The translations under genes and the position numbers were made by a program. From Bacteroidota bacterium (GTDB lineage Bacteria > Bacteroidota > Bacteroidia > AKYH767-A > OLB10), in the NCBI GenBank assembly GCA_016713445.1, contig JADJPB010000022.1:1-43278 (forward strand): a DNA stretch of 43,278 bases. Reading direction: 5' to 3'. Of this stretch, positions 33,396 through 41,017 are shown piece after piece. Each line of letters begins with the position of its first letter. The first letter of the stretch is position 1. The notes beneath the pieces are model-generated. The model saw nothing but the letters and a program-made list of their open reading frames with translations. It did not search any database and was not told where the DNA came from.

Positions 33396-34573
33396 TTAAT
33401 TCACCTTGTAAATTTTAATTAAGTATATTTTATTATCAATAGAATTCAATTTTAAATTATAAAATCCATCATTCAATAAATTCAATTTCACTTTCCCTTC
33501 TTCAACTTCATCCTCATACACTTTCCTACCTTGCACATCAAAAATTTCTAGATGCCCACTTTTATTCAATTGAATAGATTCTGTAAACGGATTGGGATAT
33601 ACTTTAAATGATACAGGTTCTAAATTTTCTATTCCTACAATCCCATTCACTTTCCATGTTTCCACTGTGCGGGCGGGAATAGAATTTAGTCCGGTGGTAA
33701 TGTATAAAGTATTATTCCACACTCCAGCCACAAACCCGCGCCGACCAAGTGAAGGCATTGGATTAAAAGGAATGTAAGCAGTAAGAAGGGTATGGTACTC
33801 AAACATATCATTCTTAAATATATTTCCATTTTCGTGTCCACCAAAAAAAGTGGATAACCTCCTATTTCTACTAGCTGTGTATAGGCCCTGCCGTTAAATG
33901 GTAAGGGCGGCATGACTGTCCATTGATCATTCACTGTGTTGTACGAATATAATTGATCACTGTAGGTGCCAGAGCTGTCAATGCCTCCCAAAACATATCC
34001 CACTCCATTCGCCGCACAGGCTCCCGCTCTCCACAATCCAGTAAAGGGAAAGTCATTCATTTGTTGCCAGCTATCGTTGGTAATATTGTATTTCCATACT
34101 TCTCTAGAGCTTGCTTGTGATGGATTATTTCCTCCTACAATAAATACATCGTTGCCGATGACAAAACAAAACGCGCCTCTTCTTCCTTGGCTAGGCATTG
34201 AAGTCATTTGTTGCCAGGAATTATTGGTGGGATCAAACCGAATTAAATCTTGTAAATACGTTGCGCCAGGACCAATGCCACCAAAGATGTAGCCGTAATT
34301 TGAATCACTAAATCCACAAGCATATTGACGTTCCAATCCGGCATTTAATGATGTGCCTGTCGACCAGGTTTCATTGGACAAGTCTAGTTTATAAAAATCC
34401 CTTTGCGCATTAAAGCCACCGTCTAACCCAGTGCCTACATAAAAATTATTTCCAATAATAAATCCTGCCGCATCGTCTCTCCCTGAGCCAGGAAAGTCGG
34501 GGAGAGCTGTCCAGGTTTGCGCATTTAAAGAGTAACAAAAAAGGAATAGGAGATTAATGAAGAGGGATTTCAT
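33396..34573 (-). CDS. Secreted kelch-repeat protein with T9SS domain (frameshifted)
   Basis: About 390 residues after correction. Signal peptide MKSLFINLLFLFCYSLNAQ; kelch repeats with GRDDAAGFIIGNNFYVGTGL, GYIFGGIGPGATYLQDLIRF, GRRGAFCFVIGNDVFIVGG, GVGYVLGGIDSSGTYSDQLY and GRRGFVAGVWNNTLYITTGL, forming a beta-propeller of about six blades; then a T9SS type A domain (SFKVYPNPFTESIQLNK ... YLIKIYKVN). The frame breaks in an A7 run on the plus strand (33843-33849); a one-base change lets it read FGGHENGNIFKNDMFEYHTL. I start at the ATG at 34573, since the ORF extends only to a TTG two codons earlier. Surface-exposed; binding partner unknown. Confidence 0.88.
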
Positions 34574-34646
34574 ATTCAAAGATCATAATAAATTAGGTGA
34601 TTATCACAACAACCTTCATTTCACTAAAAAATTGCCTTTTTCACCG

Positions 34647-34654
34647 TATATTTG
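34647..34654 (+). promoter_or_regulatory. -7 box (TATATTTG) for lipB
   Basis: TATATTTG ends 15 bases before the lipB ATG (34670), so the leader would be about 9 bases. No clear -33 TTG at 19-21 bases. Confidence 0.5.
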
Positions 34655-34669
34655 TACTCGCAAATAAGT

Positions 34670-35392
34670 ATGCAAACGGTCACCTTTCAAGATCTTGGAG
34701 AAATCGATTATAAGCAAGCCTGGGACTTGCAGGAATCTTTATTGGCTGAAACGGTTCGACAAAAAGTTGAGAACCGTACGTTAGCACCCGCTCAACATTT
34801 TCCTCCTCGACATTACCTTCTGTTTTGTGAACATCCTCATGTTTTTACTTTGGGGAAAAGTGGAGCAGAAGAACATTTGCTAGCTGATGAACAAAAACTG
34901 GAGGAAATTGGTGCCACCTATTATAAAATAAATCGAGGTGGGGATATTACGTATCATGGTCCCGGACAATTAGTCGGTTATCCCATTTTTGATCTCGATC
35001 ATTTTTTTAATGATATTCATAAGTATCTTCGGTTGTTAGAGGAAAGTATTATTCTAACGTTGGCAGAGTACGGAATTGAAGCAGGACGTGTGGCTGGATT
35101 GACAGGCGTTTGGTTAGATGGTGACGACAAAATGAAAGCAAGAAAAATTTGTGCTTTTGGTGTGCGTTGTAGTCGTTGGGTAACGATGCATGGATTCGCA
35201 TTTAATATTAATAATGATTTAAGTTATTTCAATAAAATTGTACCTTGTGGTATTGCAGATAAGGGAGTAACCTCGTTGTCGAAAGAATTGGGAAGAGAAG
35301 TAAATATTAATGAAGTAAAATCAAAAGTTTTATTTCATCTGCAAACCTTGTTTGAGTTTGAAGTCGTGAAGGAAGAGATTTCGCTTCTTTAG
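34670..35392 (+). CDS. lipB: Octanoyl-ACP:protein N-octanoyltransferase (LipB)
   Basis: Moves octanoyl from acyl carrier protein to the lipoyl domains of 2-oxoacid dehydrogenases and GcvH; first step of lipoate synthesis, cytoplasmic. 240 residues, normal length. Visible: HYLLFCEHPHVFTLGKSG, the RGGDITYHGPGQLVGYPIFD signature (about 89-108), the catalytic lysine in ARKICAFGVR (K159) and the catalytic cysteine in VPCGIADKGVTSL (C193). I chose the ATG at 34670 over a TTG at 34652, which lies inside the -7 box. Intact. Confidence 0.97.
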   Translation: MQTVTFQDLGEIDYKQAWDLQESLLAETVRQKVENRTLAPAQHFPPRHYLLFCEHPHVFTLGKSGAEEHLLADEQKLEEIGATYYKINRGGDITYHGPGQLVGYPIFDLDHFFNDIHKYLRLLEESIILTLAEYGIEAGRVAGLTGVWLDGDDKMKARKICAFGVRCSRWVTMHGFAFNINNDLSYFNKIVPCGIADKGVTSLSKELGREVNINEVKSKVLFHLQTLFEFEVVKEEISLL

Positions 35393-35405
35393 AGTTTAAC
35401 TTTAA

Positions 35406-35530
35406 CGCAGCGTTCGCAAAGTTTCAGCAGCGGTCGCAACGTAATTTTAAAATACACCATCGCGAAGCCTCGAGACGCCAATACACCAATAACCAATACA
35501 CCAATACACCAATACACCAATTCGCCAATG
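35406..35530. repeat. Two tandem repeat tracts up to a start codon
   Basis: First tract (35406-35443): imperfect GC-AGCG(T)TCGCAA / CAGCGGTCGCAA units. Second tract (35478-35530): CCAATACA units, some interrupted (CCAATAA, CCAATTCG), with the last CCAATG giving the start codon at 35528. This fills most of the gap between lipB and the serine hydrolase gene; no promoter box is seen in it. Confidence 0.8.
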
Positions 35531-36670
35531 AAAAAAGTCTTAGGGTTCCTACTAAAATTAATTGCCGCATTACTCTTGATTGCTTGCGTTTATTTATTCG
35601 CAACCGGTAAAACTTGGGTTTTTAAAGCACTTGCTTACAACTTTGTTGATATTGATGACAATGATATTTTTATTCAACGTAAAATAGAAAATGGAACTTC
35701 TCAGCCGTGGCCACTTGCTTCCAATTATAATAAACAAAAATTAGATACCAATTTAGCGAACGAGTTAATTCGCGAAAAGAGCGTTGCCTATTTAGTGATT
35801 CATCGTGACTCATTAGTTTACGAAGCCTATTGGGATGGGTACAGTGATTCTTCATTGTCAAATTCTTTTTCTATGTCGAAGAGCGTAATCGGTATGCTCA
35901 CAGGAGTAGCCCTGAAGGAAGGAAAAATTAAAAGTCTCGATCAAACCGTTGGTGAGTTTATTCCTGACTATGCATCCAACAGTAAGGGAAAACTGACATT
36001 ACGAAATTTAATTACGATGTCAGCAGCGTTAAGTTGGGATGAGGCCTATGCGAGTTTGTTTAGTGTGACTACCGAAGCATATTATGGAAAAGATTTGAAA
36101 GGTTTGATGGACCGATTGGAAGTTGTGGGAACACCCGGGGTGAATTATTATTATCAAGGTGGAGCAACACAACTATTGGCGATGGTGCTGATGCGTGCTA
36201 CAGGAAAAAATTTGTCTGAATACGCTTCGGAAAAATTATGGAAACCATTGGGCGCTGAACATACTGCCGAGTGGACCATCGACAAAGAAGAAGGTATGGA
36301 AAAGGCTTCGTGTTGTATTTATTCAAACGCAAGAGATTTTGCTAAGCTTGGGGCTTTGTATTTGCACTTAGGAAATTGGAATGGACAGCAATTGGTTGAT
36401 TCTACTTTTGTAATGGAAAGCGTTACCCCAGCACCGTTATTAGACAATGGAAAACCAAATGTGGAGTATGGTTATCAATGGTGGATCTCTGAAGTTGACG
36501 GCGAAAAAATATTTTATTGTCGGGGAATTTTAGGTCAGTATATTGTGGTTATTCCTTCGAAAGATATTATAATGGTTCGCCTCGGCCACCTACGCAATAA
36601 GGCAGAAGATGGCACCTTGCTCGACTTGCCTATTTATGTGCGTGGAGCGATGAAATTAGTAACCCAATAA
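35528..36670 (+). CDS. Serine hydrolase of the beta-lactamase/DD-peptidase-like family
   Basis: 380 residues. N-terminal hydrophobic segment (residues 4-25, FLLKLIAALLLIACVYLFA) acting as a signal peptide or membrane anchor; hydrolase domain outside. Nucleophile motif SFSMSKS gives SxxK at S115-K118; the second-motif region is NYYYQGGATQ (about 206-215, tyrosine present, Asn replaced by Gln); the third-motif region is YCRGILGQYIVVIPSKD near the end. This matches the class C-like family (PF00144) that includes esterases and D-aminopeptidases, so a resistance role should not be assumed. The leader is made of tandem repeats. Intact. Confidence 0.9.
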   Translation: MKKVLGFLLKLIAALLLIACVYLFATGKTWVFKALAYNFVDIDDNDIFIQRKIENGTSQPWPLASNYNKQKLDTNLANELIREKSVAYLVIHRDSLVYEAYWDGYSDSSLSNSFSMSKSVIGMLTGVALKEGKIKSLDQTVGEFIPDYASNSKGKLTLRNLITMSAALSWDEAYASLFSVTTEAYYGKDLKGLMDRLEVVGTPGVNYYYQGGATQLLAMVLMRATGKNLSEYASEKLWKPLGAEHTAEWTIDKEEGMEKASCCIYSNARDFAKLGALYLHLGNWNGQQLVDSTFVMESVTPAPLLDNGKPNVEYGYQWWISEVDGEKIFYCRGILGQYIVVIPSKDIIMVRLGHLRNKAEDGTLLDLPIYVRGAMKLVTQ

Positions 36671-36765
36671 TTTTTGATGCATTAGAATAGATGTATATTA
36701 CATACTTAACTTAGCTTTGTGAATTAGTTGTTAATTATTTCCAGATTATTGGATGGATTTGATAT

Positions 36766-36804
36766 TATCTTTGCAACAATAGAAAGCCGAATACGTTTAA
36801 GGAG
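36766..36804 (+). promoter_or_regulatory. -7 box TATCTTTG and a rare Shine-Dalgarno-like AAGGAG
   Basis: TATCTTTG at 36766-36773, and AAGGAG at 36799-36804, 9 bases before the ATG at 36814. Recognisable Shine-Dalgarno sequences are otherwise almost absent in this window. Confidence 0.5.
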
Positions 36805-36813
36805 TGAGAGATT

Positions 36814-37225
36814 ATGCTGAGAGATATTAAACACATTGCTGTAGAAGATATCGCCATCGCGGTGATTCCTGTAGACCTTCTCATTGCAGAAGAAGAACAA
36901 ATTTGGGAAGTTTTTATTTTAAATTTGAAACAAACGCCCATCGAAAATGTGATGATCGCGAGTCAAGGCTATGGAGTTTTAAATGGGGGAAGAAGTAATG
37001 ACATCCACCCTGCGTCATTTTATTGGTGATATGAGTCCGTTAAGCTTTTCTTTGATCGAACCCATCCAGCATAAAGTTTTTGGATTAAATAACGAATTCT
37101 GGTTGAGCTTTTACATCAATGGAGAAATCTTCGACAAGAAATATATTTTCCTTCCTGAATCCATCAACCCATCTTACTTCACACATATTCCATTATTGGA
37201 AAAGAGAGGAGTAATGATTCGCTAG
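36814..37225 (+). CDS. Small conserved Bacteroidota protein of unknown function (frameshifted)
   Basis: About 136 residues after removing one G from the G5 run at 36985-36989. The frame then reads SQGYGVLNGEEVMTSTLRHF. Features: an N-terminal strand IAIAVIPVDLLIAEEEQIWE, then VFILNLKQTPIENVMIASQG, the core TSTLRHFIGDMSPLSFSLIE and the C-terminal KKYIFLPESINPSYFTHIPL and LEKRGVMIR. The combination YGxxxG, TSTLRHF, LNNEFW and KRGVMI recalls a small protein found widely in this phylum and sometimes labelled phenylalanyl-tRNA synthetase subunit alpha, although it has no synthetase motifs. Cytoplasmic, no signal peptide. Function unknown. Confidence 0.75.
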
Positions 37226-37552
37226 TTTTTTTGAAGTGCAATCCTGAATATTTAGTTGTTATCCTATTTTTATATAATCTGCAAGAGAACTCTCCCCAAT
37301 GCAGCCATTTCAATTAAATTTAGTGACATTAATTCTTAGTGCTCTTTGTGAAAAACTCCGTGTTCTCTGTGTTAAAAGACAATCTCTAACTAAACTATCA
37401 GCTTAATCATGTGTTGAAATTGAAATTCTTCTTTGACAATATTTTCTTTAATCAATACAAACTATCATTTACCACAAAGTGCACAGAGGTTTACACAGAG
37501 TGACACAGAGGTATTACATATCCAAAATAAAATTGTAGATGGAATTGATTCG
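37226..37552. other. Intergenic region with a CACAGAG-type inverted repeat
   Basis: No gene seen in these 327 bases. GCTCTTTGTG...CCGTGTTCTCTGTGTT (37341-37373) and ACCACAAAGTG...CACAGAGTGACACAGAGG (37471-37512) are imperfect inverted copies of one CACAGAG-rich repeat. Each is bordered by an AAACTATCA copy (37393-37401 and 37459-37467, in the same orientation). Such repeats recur in many environmental bacterial genomes. Confidence 0.65.
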
Positions 37553-39976
37553 TTAGAAACTAAATCCAACACTTAATTTCATAACAATATTATCCTCTGT
37601 CTTTTCTAAAGCATAGGTTCCGTAACGATAGAAAGCAGCAATACCAATTCCAGTGAATCCTACTTTCAATAAATTGTCAAGGTAAATTCCGCTTTCCATA
37701 AATCCTTTGTCAGCAATATTGGCAACTAAATATTGATCTTTTTTACCGATGTAATTTCCCCAAAGAATGTTATGTACTAAACTGATATGAGGATTAAATT
37801 TTTTGGATTTGATCAATAAATCTCTAAAGTCATGGCGAACTTGAATGGCAATAAATTCAGAGTGTAAGAATTCATTCGTGCGCATCGTTTCAAAAGTGAA
37901 GGGTGATGCAATCCCTACATAGCGGTTACGTTCAAAGTTAATTGTGTTAGTGCCTCTGGCGTTGTAATAGAGTGAACTTGGAACAGGATCTGACACATAG
38001 CCCATCGAACTCCGAATAGTAATATCACCATACAGGGTGGTCTTAAAAGTTTTCTCAATCATAGCATCCCATCTGTCAAAATTATTTTGTCGATCTAACT
38101 CTTCAATTTTTCCAATGGTATATCGCGCATAGAAAACCGGCCATTTGCTGCCTAAACTCACTTCTCTATTTCCTGCTAAAGCCAATTTCTCACCAGGCGC
38201 CCATCTCACCGTAACACCCGCCTCTTCTAAATTAAATTTACGTATAATTAAATCAGCATCTTCCGTTCGAGGATAGTAAAAAGCATTGGTGGGAAAGGAA
38301 GATATCTCCTGTTGATTTACAAAGAACAAAGTACTTAATGTTCCAATTAGTCGACCATTTAATTGCGCTTCTTTCTTTGTATATTGATCCATTCTACTAA
38401 TGAAGAAAGGATAGTAATGGGTATTAATAAAACGGGCGGGTGCCGGATCCAATTGCCTTCCACCAGTTTCAATTACATCTTCTTCATAGCTTACACGAAT
38501 CCAAGCATTCCGTTTTCGATAGAGGTGAACAAGTGCATCTCCGCCAAATTTATGATCCTCATCTCTGAATCCGTAAGCATAATAACCGCCAACGGAGAAT
38601 TTTTCGCTGAGAAAATCGTTGGTGTGGATACCTGCGCCTAATCGCACGCCTTCAAAATTATTAACACGAAGAATTCTGGCGACATCGATATTGATAAACT
38701 TTATGGGGATTTTTCCTGTGGCTAACATTCCATAAATCTGTAGTTTGCGTTCGAAGTTTTCGGCTTTTCCAACACTGTCCATATACACATACGTCTTTGC
38801 TTCCTTCACATCTAATTCTCTTTCGCGATATGTACTCCAGACAGAATCGGAAACTTGTGTGGCTTTAGGTGCCATGCGCAACACAATAGGCCCAAAATCT
38901 CTCTTTCTTAATGGTGGATTCACTTTAACATTTCGTAAATACGATTTGCTAATTCCCATCACACCAGTATTATTTACTTCCATGTTAGGAAAAGAAAGAA
39001 AGGAATTCAACTGTTCTGGAAACCATACGCCATCTTTTTTCGTGTATTGCTGCTGAATACGAATACGAACTGAAACGTTACTATCGGCTGGAGAGGCCAA
39101 CACATTTTGCAACGCCCATCCATCAGTACTGATAAATAGATTTCCTTTTAGTCCAACAAAATTTTTGTTTTTACGTGGACGAAAACTGATGGTGTAGACC
39201 ATATGATCATTCATCATTGTGCTATCTTCTAAAATGAAAAGATATTTGTTGATGGCATCATTGCTCAGTGGACTCAAATACACATCGTCCATTACACTCA
39301 CATGATCTCCGTAAAGTGAAAAAGATTGCAACTGTGTTCCTAAAAGCGCAAACTGTGGATTTTTCAACCCCGAAACACGAGTGGCTAAAATAACTTCTTC
39401 GTCTTTGCCTGGAGGCATGTGTTTACGATGTGTTGCACTTTCTAATAAGAACAAATGCTTGTCTTCAAAAAAATCTTTCTTCGGTGGCTTTGTACTATCA
39501 ATGGATACTTCTACTTTTTGTGTAGTGATTGCGTTGGTGTCTCTGTCGGCAACAAAAATTAATTTGTTGTAACTATCATAAGTAAAGGCAATGGCTTTCT
39601 CTGGATTGTTTTTATCTTTATTCTTCAACACTTTTCGCATGATTACTTCGGCAGGATTTTCTCCAGGAAGTATTTTCACTTCTTTTATATTTATGGCTTG
39701 AGGTCGAATGGTAACATTCCAAAGTATATTTTTTTCGGGAATTAATGTTTCTGTTTGAAACCCTAAATAAGAAAATACAACGCTGGAATTTTCATTAATT
39801 AATTTAATTGAAAAATATCCATCAATATCACTATAGGTGCCGTTTTGAGTTCCTTCTTCCACAATGGTGACAAAGGCGAGCGCCTGATTGGAAAGTTGAT
39901 CAGTAACTTTTCCTTTTATGGTTTGTGCTTGTAATGTTGTTGTAAAAACAAATATGAAGAGGAGGAGTTTTTTCAT
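37553..39976 (-). CDS. DUF5686 outer-membrane protein with carboxypeptidase-regulatory-like domain
   Basis: 807 residues, intact. Signal peptide MKKLLLFIFVFTTTLQAQ; residues about 20-95 a TonB-receptor-style regulatory domain (TIKGKVTDQLSNQALAFVTI, GTYSDIDGYFSIKL); then the DUF5686 body (GENPAEVIMRKVLKNKDKNN, FTYDSYNKLIF), a lipoprotein-carrier-like beta region (FVGLKGNLFISTDGWALQNV), and from about residue 430 a string of amphipathic strands typical of an outer-membrane beta-barrel, ending with NIVMKLSVGFSF (terminal phenylalanine). The family is widespread in Bacteroidota and has no settled function; no TonB box or plug was recognised. A near-match -7 box (TATATTCG, minus strand 39990-39983) lies just upstream. 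Confidence 0.9.
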   Translation of the reverse strand: MKKLLLFIFVFTTTLQAQTIKGKVTDQLSNQALAFVTIVEEGTQNGTYSDIDGYFSIKLINENSSVVFSYLGFQTETLIPEKNILWNVTIRPQAINIKEVKILPGENPAEVIMRKVLKNKDKNNPEKAIAFTYDSYNKLIFVADRDTNAITTQKVEVSIDSTKPPKKDFFEDKHLFLLESATHRKHMPPGKDEEVILATRVSGLKNPQFALLGTQLQSFSLYGDHVSVMDDVYLSPLSNDAINKYLFILEDSTMMNDHMVYTISFRPRKNKNFVGLKGNLFISTDGWALQNVLASPADSNVSVRIRIQQQYTKKDGVWFPEQLNSFLSFPNMEVNNTGVMGISKSYLRNVKVNPPLRKRDFGPIVLRMAPKATQVSDSVWSTYRERELDVKEAKTYVYMDSVGKAENFERKLQIYGMLATGKIPIKFINIDVARILRVNNFEGVRLGAGIHTNDFLSEKFSVGGYYAYGFRDEDHKFGGDALVHLYRKRNAWIRVSYEEDVIETGGRQLDPAPARFINTHYYPFFISRMDQYTKKEAQLNGRLIGTLSTLFFVNQQEISSFPTNAFYYPRTEDADLIIRKFNLEEAGVTVRWAPGEKLALAGNREVSLGSKWPVFYARYTIGKIEELDRQNNFDRWDAMIEKTFKTTLYGDITIRSSMGYVSDPVPSSLYYNARGTNTINFERNRYVGIASPFTFETMRTNEFLHSEFIAIQVRHDFRDLLIKSKKFNPHISLVHNILWGNYIGKKDQYLVANIADKGFMESGIYLDNLLKVGFTGIGIAAFYRYGTYALEKTEDNIVMKLSVGFSF

Positions 39977-40134
39977 AGAAAAGCGAATATAGTAGAAAAA
40001 GGAATAGGATACGAATGAACTTCTAGCCCATTAGAGGAAATATGAAATTTATGATCTGAAGTGATTAATTTGAGAGACGATTCGTAGGTAAACGTATATT
40101 GTCGTTTATGGACGAATAATTCAATCGGTATGTT

Positions 40135-40142
40135 TATCTTTG
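40135..40142 (+). promoter_or_regulatory. -7 box (TATCTTTG) for the exonuclease gene
   Basis: TATCTTTG 17 bases before the ATG at 40160. The -33 element is not clear. Confidence 0.5.
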
Positions 40143-40159
40143 ATTAAAAGATTTAATAT

Positions 40160-40896
40160 ATGATTAATTCCATTTCGTTAGAAAACATTCTTTGTTTAGA
40201 TATTGAAACCGTTCCGCAATATGCCACTTTCGAAGAAGTTCCCGAAGAGATTAAGCCATTATGGGTCCGAAAAGCCTCTAATCTAAAACGCGATGAAGGC
40301 ACAGAAGAACAACATCTTTATGAACGTGCTGGCATCTATGCGGAGTTTGGAAAGATCATTTGTATAACCACCGGATTTCTTTCTTGCAAAGATGAAGGAC
40401 GGCAGTTTCGATTGAAATCTTTTGTGGTGATGATGAAAAAGCCCTACTCGAAAATTTCGCATCTTTATTAAATCAAATCACTGAATCGGATAAGCGTCAC
40501 AAAAAACCTCCTATGATTTTATGTGGACATAATGGTAAGGAATTTGACTTTCCATATATGAGTCGGCGCATGGTAATTCATGGAATTCCATTGCCCCCGC
40601 AACTCGATTTGTATGGAAAGAAACCTTGGGAAATTCCACATTTAGATACCATGGAATTGTGGAAGTTTGGCGATTATAAGAATTATACTCCCTTAAATTT
40701 GTTGGCCTATATCTTGGGAATTCCTAGTCCGAAAGATGATATCGATGGATCTCAAGTGGGATCCGTTTATTGGAATGAAAAGGACTTGGAACGCATCGTT
40801 ACCTATTGCCAAAAGGATGTTGTTACCGTTATGCAGATTTTGTTGAAGTTGAAGAATCAATCTTTATTAACTTCTGAAGAGGTATTGGTGGCTTAG
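40160..40896 (+). CDS. PolB-like 3'-5' exonuclease (frameshifted)
   Basis: About 245 residues after restoring one T in the T4 run at 40420-40423; the frame then continues with GDDEKALLENFASLLNQITE. DnaQ/PolB-type RNase H fold: Exo I LCLDIETVPQ (acidic pair D/E near residues 13-15), Exo II GHNGKEFDFPYMSRR, Exo III YCQKDVVTVMQI (Y-x3-D). It resembles the stand-alone predicted exonucleases related to the proofreading domain of DNA polymerase B (PF10108), common in Bacteroidota. All metal-binding positions are present. Probably DNA repair or turnover, in the cytoplasm. The native substrate is not known. Confidence 0.88.
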
Positions 40897-41017
40897 TTTA
40901 CCTACTAAATTTAAAAGTTGGCCAAAATATTTAGATTTTATATGGTGTTTTAGAAGGAAAGTTTTACTTTTCCGTTTAGTAACCTCACCAATAACTAACC
41001 AATTTTATTTTTACAAC

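Noticed and set aside
35478..35530. CCAATACA repeats as a CRISPR array
   Set aside because: Units are about 8-10 bases, contiguous, without spacers and without cas genes nearby.
35528..36670. Beta-lactamase resistance gene
   Set aside because: SxxK alone is shared with many esterases and peptidases; the second motif lacks Asn and no resistance context is present.
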